Source of the DNA: JBHIFB01 sp046760905
GTDB taxonomy: Bacteria > Gemmatimonadota > CAZMKB01
Assembly (NCBI GenBank): GCA_046760905.1
Contig: JBHIFB010000086.1
Location: 1 to 13,319, forward strand
Reading direction: 5' to 3'
DNA length: 13,319 nucleotides
Part shown: piece after piece, positions 1-7,483 of the stretch
Layout of the letters: the number at the start of each line of letters is the position of its first letter
How positions within the stretch are numbered: the stretch's first letter is position 1
Position numbers and translations under genes: made by a program
The notes under the pieces: generated by a model
What the model was told of the DNA's origin: nothing
Seen by the model: the letters and a program-made list of their open reading frames with translations, nothing else
Databases searched by the model: none

Positions 1-1572
1 TGCCTTCTCTTCAAAAGTCGGCATGAAGTTGTGCACCATGTCGAGGAAGATGAGCCAGGCCTCATCGTGCTGTGGTCCTTTCAGGGTCAGGCCGTATCCG
101 CCCTGCTGAGCCAGAGATTCTTTCGTCATGTACTCGGAGAATTCGAGTCCCTTCGATTCCATGCCTATGTCATGCATAAGATCAGCATCGGCACCGTATT
201 CATCCGCAAATATCTTCTTCATCCGGCGGATGCCCTGTCCCACGATAGCACCGAATTCTTCTCCACGAGCCATCTGGTGCACAAGCTCCAGTGCGCTCGC
301 GCTGTTACCGAAACTCAAATCCATACCGCCGGTATGGGAGGTATTAATCAATCCTCTTTCGAAGCATTCCATCACGAAGGCGAGGCTGGTCCCAAGGGAA
401 ATGGTGTCGATCCCATAAGCATCGCAATAAAAGTTAATTTCCAGAATGGTTAAGGGATCGAAAATCCCAAGATTTGAACCGCATCCTGCGATTGTCTCGT
501 ATTCCGGACCGTCAACGAACACTTTCTTTCCCTTGTATGGACCGCTTACAGGAACGAAATCTTTCACTCCGTGGGCGCAGGCGACAGTGCAACCCTTCCA
601 GCAGCCGTCGAAACCGGGGTCGAACAGTTTTCTGAATGCTTCGCTGCCTATCTTATCGGCGTCCGGATGTTGACCATACTGGAAGTTCATCGTGGGGAGC
701 AGGTCGAACTCGTTCATTATTGGAACGAGGTGAGTCGTTCCTACTCTTGACATCTCGTTCTGTTTCGGATCAAGCTCCGTAATCTCGCGTGAATGAAGTG
801 TTGAGACTTCTCTCAGAGCTTTCTCGTCCGCCGGATTGTTTGACTTCAATGATACCGATTCCCAGCGGGAGACGATCGCTTTAATACCCTTGTCGGCGAA
901 GACAGTACCGACGCCACCGCGGCCTGCCTGCTTGTATCTTACCCGTTTACGCCTTGGATCATACCAGGAAAAATTCAGACAGCCGATCAACGTGTGCTTC
1001 GCGGCTGGGCCGGTTGATACCACGGAAACGGTATCCTTCTTGCCTCTGGAGAAATGTTCTGTAAGGATTTCTGACATCTTGTATGAATCATCCGTAAGCC
1101 CCGGAACCTCAAGGATCTGTATCATCTCCTCGATACCATCTATGAAAATTATCGTGTTTCCACTGCCCTTACCAGTCACTTCAAGAGCATCGAATCCGGA
1201 GAATTTCAGATACGGGCCGAAATATCCCCCGACGTTGGAATCCATCACCGAGCCTGTGGTGGGGGAAATCGTTGTTACGATACTTTTCCCGGAGCCCGGA
1301 TATGTCGGTGTCCCTCCAAGGGGACCGGATGCGATGCAAATGGCGTTTTCGGGATCGTCCCACTTGGTATTCTCAGTGACAGTATTCCACAATAGCCAGA
1401 GATCGAAGCCTTTGCCACCGATGAAGACCTCTTTTATCCTATCCTCGATCGGCTTGATGAGTATTTCGGCTTTCGAGACGTCAATCGAGAGGGTTTGATT
1501 GGCATAACCCTTCACGATAGCTGGTCTTTGGTACCTCTTTGTTTTGATCTCCTTTATGTTCAGTGCAGACAT
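1..1572 (-). CDS. Aldehyde:ferredoxin oxidoreductase, C-terminus cut by window edge
   Basis: Cytoplasmic tungsten (or molybdenum) bis-pterin enzyme family that oxidises aldehydes to carboxylic acids and passes electrons to ferredoxin. I translated the minus strand myself: it is open from the ATG at 1572 to the window edge (524 codons). Visible family features: GGKGFDLWLL at residues 52-61, the glycine-rich ASGPLGGTPTYPGSGKS at 81-97, GPEYET at 355-360 and DAYGID at 384-389 (DxxGxD pterin-site motif). Fe-S cysteines are C324, C328 and C332 in CWKGCTVAC, spaced Cx3Cx3C, unlike the CxxCxxxC I recall for the Pyrococcus enzyme. The fourth cysteine expected near residue 530 would lie just outside the window. 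The start is supported by AGAAGGAG 7 nt upstream. It is divergent from the aldo/keto reductase and shares its control region. Family assignment is firm; substrate and metal are unknown. Confidence 0.93.
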   Translation of the reverse strand, partial: MSALNIKEIKTKRYQRPAIVKGYANQTLSIDVSKAEILIKPIEDRIKEVFIGGKGFDLWLLWNTVTENTKWDDPENAICIASGPLGGTPTYPGSGKSIVTTISPTTGSVMDSNVGGYFGPYLKFSGFDALEVTGKGSGNTIIFIDGIEEMIQILEVPGLTDDSYKMSEILTEHFSRGKKDTVSVVSTGPAAKHTLIGCLNFSWYDPRRKRVRYKQAGRGGVGTVFADKGIKAIVSRWESVSLKSNNPADEKALREVSTLHSREITELDPKQNEMSRVGTTHLVPIMNEFDLLPTMNFQYGQHPDADKIGSEAFRKLFDPGFDGCWKGCTVACAHGVKDFVPVSGPYKGKKVFVDGPEYETIAGCGSNLGIFDPLTILEINFYCDAYGIDTISLGTSLAFVMECFERGLINTSHTGGMDLSFGNSASALELVHQMARGEEFGAIVGQGIRRMKKIFADEYGADADLMHDIGMESKGLEFSEYMTKESLAQQGGYGLTLKGPQHDEAWLIFLDMVHNFMPTFEEKA

Positions 1573-1665
1573 GTTCCGGCTCCTTCTTCGCTTCGGAAAC
1601 TATCGCTTCTCACGGTTTGGATAAAGGTGCAATATCCTTCGAGTATGAGATTGAACGTGCCGTGT

Positions 1666-1684
1666 TTCATATCTCTCATATGAA
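1666..1684. promoter_or_regulatory. Inverted repeat at the predicted AOR transcription start
   Basis: TTCATAT-ctctc-ATATGAA has perfect 7-bp arms around a 5-nt spacer. It lies at about +1 to +15 of the transcript predicted from the minus-strand promoter at 1687-1713. That position would suit a repressor operator or a 5'-end hairpin. No bound regulator can be named. Confidence 0.4.
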
Positions 1685-1686
1685 TG

Positions 1687-1713
1687 ATTATAACGGAGGC
1701 CTCTTCCTGTCAA
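1687..1713 (-). promoter_or_regulatory. Sigma70-type promoter for AOR
   Basis: Read on the minus strand, TTGACA (1713-1708) and TATAAT (1692-1687) are both exact consensus hexamers. The spacer is 15 nt, shorter than the optimal 17. The predicted start near 1680 gives a leader of about 107 nt before the ATG at 1572. The -35 hexamer is one arm of the palindrome at 1706-1723. The short spacer suggests that activity may depend on a bound regulator. Confidence 0.5.
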
Positions 1714-1723
1714 CGTTGACAGG
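1706..1723. promoter_or_regulatory. 18-bp perfect palindrome, candidate shared operator
   Basis: CCTGTCAACGTTGACAGG is a perfect palindrome centred between the AOR and aldo/keto reductase genes. Each half carries TTGACA, so the -35 boxes of both divergent promoters sit within it. A dimeric regulator bound here would cover both -35 elements at once. No adjacent regulator gene is visible in the window. Confidence 0.6.
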
Positions 1724-1744
1724 CTCCCATGAGCCGTGTATAAT
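1716..1744 (+). promoter_or_regulatory. Perfect-consensus sigma70 promoter for the aldo/keto reductase unit
   Basis: TTGACA (1716-1721), a 17-nt spacer and TATAAT (1739-1744) match the housekeeping consensus exactly. The predicted start near 1751 gives a leader of about 32 nt before the GTG at 1783. The -35 hexamer lies in the right arm of the 18-bp palindrome. Confidence 0.75.
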
Positions 1745-1782
1745 CATCTAAAGATCCACGCTATTCGGGAAGGAGGCTAGCA

Positions 1783-3030
1783 GTGTCAATAAAAGATGCT
1801 AAAAAGAAGATGTCCAGAAGATGCTTCATAGGAGGAAGTGTCGCCACCGTTATCGGAGCCGGGATTGGACTTTGTGGCGCTGCACGATCAACGGGAAGAA
1901 CGATTAGATCTGATGATGAGGATGAGGCTTCCCGGGCGCCTTCAGAAGTCCCGATGATCAGGGAGTATCGGCTTCTGGGAAGAACGGGGTACAAAGTATC
2001 AGATATAGCATTCGGGAATGCCGGTATGAAAGATCCCTCACTTCTTGAGTACGCGATCGATCTGGGCATTAATTATGTCGATACCGCCCGCCAGTATTAT
2101 GACATGGAGAAGGTGATCGGAAAGATCTTCCCTGCCAAACGGGACAAGCTCTTCGTGACGACAAAGCTGCTGCCAGAGCTTTTTACAAAAGATTTGACGG
2201 TCGAGGGACTGATAGCCGCGATCGATGAAAGCCTCAAGCGGCTTAATACAGACTATATAGACAGCTGTCTTATTCATTCCGTAGGCGAGGACCCGAATAA
2301 GCCGGACCGCACACAGATCAAAAACTCAAACATATACAGGGCGTTCGGGAAGGCGAAAAGGGACGGGAAGATCAGATTCTGGGGTGCGAGTTCGCACGGA
2401 CCGAAGATGATCGAGGAACTTACATGGCTCATCGATAATACCGATATCGACATGATCATGCCGGGAATGAATTTGTTGACGAAGGGGCTTGAACCGGTTC
2501 TTGCCAGGGCAAAGGAGAAGAATATCGCCGTTGTGGCCATGAAAACCCTCTCCACCGCCAGGAAGATCGACTATTCCGCTTACAAGATAAGCGGCCGGAC
2601 CACGAGACAGGCACTCATCAAGTGGATGCTGGCCCAACCGAACATAGATGCGCTTACGATTACAATGAGGACTTTCGATGAGGTAGACGAATATGCTGCA
2701 GCTTCGGGCAGATCGGAATTTTCCCGCAAGGAGAGGGAGAGTCTGGATGAGTATTGTAATCTAATAGACCGCGAGTATTGCAGACCTGGCTGCAGCGGTT
2801 GCCTTGATTCCTGTCCTCACAAAGTGCCCATTTATGACATCCTTCGCTATAAGCTCTATTTCAACAGCTACGGACGTGAGAAATACGCCATGGGTCTTTA
2901 CTCGAAGCTCCCTGAATCTCGTCGTGCAATCCGATGCAGCTTGTGCTCGGCACCGTGCGAAGGCACGTGTCAATACAATATTCCGATCAGGACCCAGCTT
3001 TTGAAAGCTCATACAGAACTCACAGTTTGA
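1783..3030 (+). CDS. Tat-exported aldo/keto reductase with C-terminal Fe-S module
   Basis: Predicted NAD(P)H-dependent or Fe-S-linked carbonyl oxidoreductase, probably moved across the inner membrane folded. The N-terminus has a twin-arginine motif SRRCFIGG (residues 11-18) followed by a hydrophobic stretch to about 34. Residues about 59-310 are an aldo/keto reductase barrel with the usual tetrad: D100 and Y105 (in NYVDTARQYY), K128 (VTTK) and H165 (LIHS). The C-terminus has two cysteine groups, C333/C337/C340/C344 (followed by Pro) and C385/C388/C392/C396, enough for two [4Fe-4S] clusters. The GTG start is set by AGGAGG at 1771-1776, 6 nt upstream. At 415 residues it is longer than a plain aldo/keto reductase because of the leader and Fe-S tail. 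It is first in a two-gene unit with the lipoprotein, 18 nt downstream. The fold is firm; substrate and electron partner are unknown. Confidence 0.9.
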   Translation: MSIKDAKKKMSRRCFIGGSVATVIGAGIGLCGAARSTGRTIRSDDEDEASRAPSEVPMIREYRLLGRTGYKVSDIAFGNAGMKDPSLLEYAIDLGINYVDTARQYYDMEKVIGKIFPAKRDKLFVTTKLLPELFTKDLTVEGLIAAIDESLKRLNTDYIDSCLIHSVGEDPNKPDRTQIKNSNIYRAFGKAKRDGKIRFWGASSHGPKMIEELTWLIDNTDIDMIMPGMNLLTKGLEPVLARAKEKNIAVVAMKTLSTARKIDYSAYKISGRTTRQALIKWMLAQPNIDALTITMRTFDEVDEYAAASGRSEFSRKERESLDEYCNLIDREYCRPGCSGCLDSCPHKVPIYDILRYKLYFNSYGREKYAMGLYSKLPESRRAIRCSLCSAPCEGTCQYNIPIRTQLLKAHTELTV

Positions 3031-3048
3031 TACAAGAAGGGGTTTTCC

Positions 3049-3816
3049 ATGAAGACATATGAGATATGTATTCAGAGCCTATGCTCGATGGTTATATTCA
3101 TGGCAACAATCACGGGTTGTAAGGAGAAACAGACGGCAAAAGACCCCGCAAGACGCATTGTGTTTGAAGCGATACAGGCGATTGGGGGACTGGAGCAAGC
3201 AACCGGTTGGAGCACCCGTGTGCAGAAAGGCCTATACATGACAAATCAGCCTGGTTGGGGACATCTGACGGCGAATACCAGCCGTTTCGTAAGCAAGCCA
3301 GACAAGGCTAAGATTGATAATGACTTCAGCGCTTATGACCATCCTTTCTACTTTACCTATTACCTCAATGGAGATGACGCCTGGCAGGTTGCCAATCTGA
3401 GTGTGAGGCAGAGCCCCCAGCTGACTGAAAGGATGAAGGAATATTTGGAAAAGGCCGATGGTCTTGCGTATTTCCTCGTAAATTGCGACACCCTCTTCCT
3501 GGTGGGTGAAGTATCCGGTGATTCACTGCTGCCCGGCCTATCCATGAATCGTGTCGGGTGTTCATCCGGTGAGGACACGATCTTCTTTGACTTCGATGGA
3601 AAGAATCACCTGCTCGTCCGGGAGATCGAGTCGAAGGAAGCGAAGCATACCATCTACGGTGATTACAGGAAAACCGGTGACATCCTCGCTCCATACCATG
3701 TGACTGTCTATCGGAACGGAGAGAAATCCGAGGAGTATGTCTGGCAGGTAATCAAATTCAACGAAGAAATAGATCCGGCGATATTCGAAGAGGATCGACC
3801 CGGGGTGGAAGAATAG
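3049..3816 (+). CDS. Lipoprotein of unknown function, weakly LolA-like
   Basis: I do not recognise a named family. The N-terminus looks like a lipoprotein signal: a hydrophobic stretch ending in ITGC, with C24 as the lipidated cysteine. The mature part (about 230 residues) is rich in beta-strand-like segments (for example residues 85-120 and 175-235). The pattern of an early Ala-x-GG-helix segment (AIQAIGGLEQATGW) followed by repeated short strands and a YRKTGDILAPYHV-type strand resembles outer-membrane lipoprotein-sorting-like proteins, but this is a weak impression. AAGAAGGGG lies about 8 nt before the ATG. It sits 18 nt after the exported aldo/keto reductase, so both are likely made from one mRNA and act outside the inner membrane. 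Confidence 0.75.
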   Translation: MKTYEICIQSLCSMVIFMATITGCKEKQTAKDPARRIVFEAIQAIGGLEQATGWSTRVQKGLYMTNQPGWGHLTANTSRFVSKPDKAKIDNDFSAYDHPFYFTYYLNGDDAWQVANLSVRQSPQLTERMKEYLEKADGLAYFLVNCDTLFLVGEVSGDSLLPGLSMNRVGCSSGEDTIFFDFDGKNHLLVREIESKEAKHTIYGDYRKTGDILAPYHVTVYRNGEKSEEYVWQVIKFNEEIDPAIFEEDRPGVEE

Positions 3817-3952
3817 ATGCTGTGAAGGCGGAGATTCAGAAGTGCCTGCTTGCCCACGAACAGGCTATGAGAAAAGAGAACCGCGGTTCCTGGAAACGAG
3901 GTGGCTTCCGGGGATTAGAGAGGGCGGTCTCTTGTCATTGTCCGCTGCAAAT
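3817..3952. other. Convergent intergenic gap, no clear gene or terminator
   Basis: The 136 bp lie between the lipoprotein (plus) and the PRMT-like gene (minus). A weak hairpin at 3844-3865 (GCCTG/CAGGC) and a 12-bp palindrome GAACCGCGGTTC at 3878-3889 are present. Neither is followed by a T-run on either strand, so I do not call an intrinsic terminator. Confidence 0.5.
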
Positions 3953-4900
3953 CTAGGAAATGGCATTCCACGTGTCGTGATGTTCCCAGGGGCCGTCCTC
4001 GACGCGGACTGACCACATGTTACGGCTGTAATCATCCTCCGCTGGTTCGCAGCTAAATTCGACGGCGATATTCATCCCTTTCTGTATATCGATCGTGTAA
4101 TTCAATGGGAAGACCCACCTGCCCCAGTGTGTCATCGGGGCATCGGGGGCGTTTGTGAGTGTGATTCCGTGGCCGAAATCAGCGTGAAACCAGGTCGCCA
4201 GTCCGGACAGCTTACCATCGCGGGATGCCGGGAATGAAAGAGATGTATGGAAAGGACCCAGAACTTCGGCCAGGGAGATCCGGCGAAGATGGGTTTTCCA
4301 CATTTCCTTTGGTCTTGCCAGGAGTGTATACTCCGTGATTGTGTAACGGCTCCAGAAAATTTCCTGTGCCGTGCCGTCGGCTATAGGGCTCAGGTCGAGC
4401 CCGTAAGGCTGGCTCCGCCAGAAATTCAAGCTCTGATGAAGATGACGATTCCATACCGGGGCCATCAACGCAGTGACACTTTCGGGCAGCATTATACCTC
4501 CCGGCTTCAACCAGCGGTCGCGAGCCATTAGCACCGGTATGTGCATGTACTCATCGATGCCGTATCTTCCCATCCACTCCGATACTATCACGTCGACCTG
4601 ATCAGAGAGATTTATTTTTTCAATATCGGATTGGATGACTTCGACACGATCTCCGATTCCATTCTTCTCCATGATCCTTTCGGCTAGCCTGGCCATTTTG
4701 GTTCGCTCAACGGCATAGACTTTCCGAGCCCCGGCCTGCACCGCGAACAGGCTGAGAATACCCGTTCCGGCCCCGACATCGAGTACTATATCATTGGGCT
4801 TCACCGATTCGGTGATTGCCTTACGGTAAGTTTCATTTCGGATACGATCACGCAGCATAAGGCGATGTACCCAGAGTTCTTCATATGGTGGAGCTGGCAT
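3953..4900 (-). CDS. Protein arginine methyltransferase-like enzyme
   Basis: SAM-dependent methyltransferase with the signature of protein arginine N-methyltransferases, predicted cytoplasmic. Motifs in order: an N-terminal PRMT-type lead-in (YEELWVHRLMLRDRIRNETY, residues 6-25, equivalent to the segment around the YFxxY motif); SAM-binding motif I VLDVGAGTG (39-47); V-Y-A-V-E at 61-65 with acidic E65; the double-E loop SEWMGRYGIDE with E108 and E117 nine residues apart as in PRMT1; and a THW loop at 257-259 in the C-terminal beta-barrel. At 315 residues it is slightly shorter than PRMT1 and lacks any N-terminal extension. GGAGG lies about 6 nt before the ATG. It lies 99 nt downstream of the PiT gene on the same strand and may be cotranscribed. 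The target protein is unknown, and a small-molecule substrate cannot be excluded. Confidence 0.88.
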   Translation of the reverse strand: MPAPPYEELWVHRLMLRDRIRNETYRKAITESVKPNDIVLDVGAGTGILSLFAVQAGARKVYAVERTKMARLAERIMEKNGIGDRVEVIQSDIEKINLSDQVDVIVSEWMGRYGIDEYMHIPVLMARDRWLKPGGIMLPESVTALMAPVWNRHLHQSLNFWRSQPYGLDLSPIADGTAQEIFWSRYTITEYTLLARPKEMWKTHLRRISLAEVLGPFHTSLSFPASRDGKLSGLATWFHADFGHGITLTNAPDAPMTHWGRWVFPLNYTIDIQKGMNIAVEFSCEPAEDDYSRNMWSVRVEDGPWEHHDTWNAIS

Positions 4901-4999
4901 TTTTCCCTCCGGCAGGGATCACTGGCTCTGGGATGAGAATGGAGGCGAAGCAAAGTCGAATCTTCACGAAACTGGAAAGGTCATTCAGCAATGAGGAAT

Positions 5000-7264
5000 C
5001 TAATCCAGATCGAATTCAAGGTCGTTTTTCATGCCTCCGAACGATTCCTCGAAGATTTCAAGGAGCTTTAGATTTTGCTTAGACAGCATCATCGCGTTAC
5101 CCACGATGGCATAATACAGAATGCTCAATCGGGTTTTGGAGACACCATCCCTGATTCTTTCGATCTGGTCCTGATTTAGATTCTCTGCAATCTTTCTCAG
5201 CTGTTTATCCTTTTCGATAACAGAATTGTAATTGATTGTCTGCCTCTTGTCGAAAGTCGATTCGACTTCCAGAAGAATATCGTGGAGAAGCTGCCTGACC
5301 TTCTTCAATTCCCTAATCTGGATATCCAGCAGTCCCTTGTGATGATTGCTGACATGCTCATAGGAGCGCATGACGATATCCCTGTGCCCGTCAGCGAGCT
5401 TCTGCAATCGTCTGATCGTCTGGGCATATTTTAGTGAAATGTGAGCTTCGCTCCTCTGCAGAAGCCGCATAGCCTTGAATATATTTGCGATGATGATATT
5501 GACCCAGAGCTGTATCCTCTTCGTCTTGTTCTTTTCCTCTCTCAATCGATATTCGTCCTGATCAAATAAAGCTTCGAGTGCCGCATCCAGCGATTCCCGG
5601 ATCTCACGTAACAGGTAGCTCATGTGTTCGAAAGTAGTCGATATTGCCTTTGGTGCATCCTTTATCTTCTTCAGATTGAAAATCTTATAGTCCTCTTTTA
5701 TCTTCACCCGTTCCTTATGCTTGTGATGCATCCTATAGATGATAGAGACCGCGGCAAGCACAAGCACTACCACCCCGAAGGCATGAGTATAGAAAATTAT
5801 GACGGCGAGCATACAGGAAATTGTGAAGGCCATGACCGCGGTCATGAACCAGCCTCCCACGACAGTCAGAACGCCTGTAACGCGGTAGACGGCACTTTCC
5901 CTGCCCCATGCCTGATCAGCGAAGGAAGTTCCCATAGCCACCATGAAAGTTACGTATGTCGTGGAAAGTGGCAGCGTCTGAGACGTAGCGTAAGAGACCA
6001 CGGCGCTAGCAACCATCAAGTTAACAGAGGCGCGTAAGAGATCAAACGGTGGGCGGTCGTCTTCGTCAGTGATGTCTTCATACTTGGCGGGATTGAGGCG
6101 GTTGTATATCAGGGATCTGATGGAGGCGGGGATGACCCGCCTCATGCCATCGAAGAAGCCTATCACCATGCGTACTATGATGCGCGAAAGAAGCACTGAA
6201 TCGAAACGTTCCACCCCCTCTTCCTGTTGCCCGAGGCCGATCTCGGTTTCGGTTACGGACCTGGCTTTCTTGGAAAACCATAAAGTGATAACCATGATGA
6301 GACCGGCGATAAGCAGGAGAATCGTCTCCGATTGGACCTGCTTGCTCAGAGCTACCATAGTAACATTCAGGGGATCGTTTGATGCAAGAGCCGCTTCATA
6401 GGAATGCATGCCAGCCAACGGGACTCCGATGAAGTTCACCAGGTCGTTGGCTGCGAATGCCATGGCAAGAGCAAAGGTGCCGACTAGTACAATAGGTTTC
6501 AGTATGTTGACTCGAAAAAGGAGCAGAAGTTGCCAGACGACGACAGATATGGCAAAGATATACAGTAGAATGGTCAATGCATCAGACTTGATTTGTGCAA
6601 CGGTCTCGGGTGAGATGAAAGATGCACCTTGCGCACCCTTTACCAGTATGAAGTAGGTGATTGATGCCATCGCCACTCCACCCCATATAGCTCCATATCG
6701 ATTGAGACCTTTCAAGTAATCGAATGTGAAAATCAGCCGGCATATGAACTGAACAACGGCGCCGCACACGAAGGCGACGATGATCGACATCAGGATCCCG
6801 AAGATGATCAACATTGCCTTTGCGGTATTGATATACTGGATAAGTTCCAGGAGGTTATGGTTCATGTGCATTATCTTCAGAACGGAGACAGCCACTGCAG
6901 CACCCAATAGCTCGAACACGATTGATACCGTTGTCGATGTGGGGAGTCCAAATGTGTTGAAGAGATCGAGAAGTATGACATCTGCCAGCATCACCGCGAG
7001 AAAAATGGTGATCAGCTCCGGCATGGTAAAAAGCTGGGGATGGAAAATTCCTTTTCTGGCGATCTCCATCATGCCGCTCGAAAAAGTCACTCCGGCAATG
7101 ATCCCGAGACTTGCAATTATCATGATTGCATATCGTGGAGCCACCCGGGAGCCGAGAGATGAATTCAGAAAGTTCACAGCATCATTACTCACCCCCACCA
7201 CGAGATCCATGACTGCAAGGCCCATCAAGATGAGTACCGCGATATAGAAAATTTCAATTCCCAT
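5000..7264 (-). CDS. pit: PiT-family inorganic phosphate transporter with PhoU-like cytoplasmic tail
   Basis: Inner-membrane cation-coupled phosphate permease. Both inverted PiT signature repeats are visible: GVSNDAVNFLNSSLGSR at residues 24-40 and AFAANDLVNFIGVPLAG at 269-285, each with the conserved Asn-Asp. Their partner motifs are GLPTSTTVS (106-114) and LPLSTTYVTF (431-440). About ten or more hydrophobic segments run to residue 510. A charged, hydrophilic loop of about 70 residues (331-408) splits the membrane part. Residues about 515-754 are soluble, helical and rich in Lys/Glu, resembling a PhoU/DUF47 regulator fused to the permease. At 754 residues it is much longer than E. coli PitA (about 500) and resembles long versions common in Bacteroidetes-like genomes. 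Ribosome binding is weak (AGAGA before the ATG), in contrast to the perfect promoter at 7346-7374. Family firm; ion coupling and regulation inferred. Confidence 0.92.
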   Translation of the reverse strand: MGIEIFYIAVLILMGLAVMDLVVGVSNDAVNFLNSSLGSRVAPRYAIMIIASLGIIAGVTFSSGMMEIARKGIFHPQLFTMPELITIFLAVMLADVILLDLFNTFGLPTSTTVSIVFELLGAAVAVSVLKIMHMNHNLLELIQYINTAKAMLIIFGILMSIIVAFVCGAVVQFICRLIFTFDYLKGLNRYGAIWGGVAMASITYFILVKGAQGASFISPETVAQIKSDALTILLYIFAISVVVWQLLLLFRVNILKPIVLVGTFALAMAFAANDLVNFIGVPLAGMHSYEAALASNDPLNVTMVALSKQVQSETILLLIAGLIMVITLWFSKKARSVTETEIGLGQQEEGVERFDSVLLSRIIVRMVIGFFDGMRRVIPASIRSLIYNRLNPAKYEDITDEDDRPPFDLLRASVNLMVASAVVSYATSQTLPLSTTYVTFMVAMGTSFADQAWGRESAVYRVTGVLTVVGGWFMTAVMAFTISCMLAVIIFYTHAFGVVVLVLAAVSIIYRMHHKHKERVKIKEDYKIFNLKKIKDAPKAISTTFEHMSYLLREIRESLDAALEALFDQDEYRLREEKNKTKRIQLWVNIIIANIFKAMRLLQRSEAHISLKYAQTIRRLQKLADGHRDIVMRSYEHVSNHHKGLLDIQIRELKKVRQLLHDILLEVESTFDKRQTINYNSVIEKDKQLRKIAENLNQDQIERIRDGVSKTRLSILYYAIVGNAMMLSKQNLKLLEIFEESFGGMKNDLEFDLD

Positions 7265-7345
7265 TATTTCTCTAATCTGGAAGACCCGCTATCGCTTTTC
7301 CCTGTGAACGGCTCGGGCTAAAAAAGTACCGCGACGTCAGAGATG

Positions 7346-7374
7346 ATTATAGTGAAAGGTTAGAGTCCTGTCAA
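7346..7374 (-). promoter_or_regulatory. Perfect-consensus sigma70 promoter for the PiT gene
   Basis: On the minus strand, TTGACA (7374-7369), a 17-nt spacer and TATAAT (7351-7346) match consensus at every position. The predicted start near 7339 gives a leader of about 75 nt. The -35 continues as TTGACAGG, identical to one half of the palindrome at 1706-1723, but here only the half-site is present. No Pho-box-like repeat was seen. Confidence 0.75.
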
Positions 7375-7483
7375 TAAAGTTCATGTTATCTTGAGGCTAT
7401 TCCATAGCAGGAGCATTGTGTGTAATGAATGGATTCTCAACCGTAGCCCGGCCTCTGTTACCTTATGAACAGGCAGGCCGCGA

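Noticed and set aside
31..1498. Several plus-strand open frames inside the first 1.5 kb
   Set aside because: They are antisense to the clearly conserved AOR reading frame and show no family resemblance or ribosome sites.
3878..3889. GAACCGCGGTTC palindrome as an operator or terminator
   Set aside because: It lies between the 3' ends of two convergent genes, has no T-run and is short enough to be chance.
5624..7247. Plus-strand frames of 80-155 residues opposite the PiT gene
   Set aside because: They are complementary shadows of transmembrane codons with no ribosome sites or recognisable domains.
7449..7480. Hairpin just after the GT39-TPR stop codon (CGGCC/GGCCG and TGTT/AACA)
   Set aside because: The stem has a large internal loop and no T-run follows on the minus strand, so it is not called a terminator.
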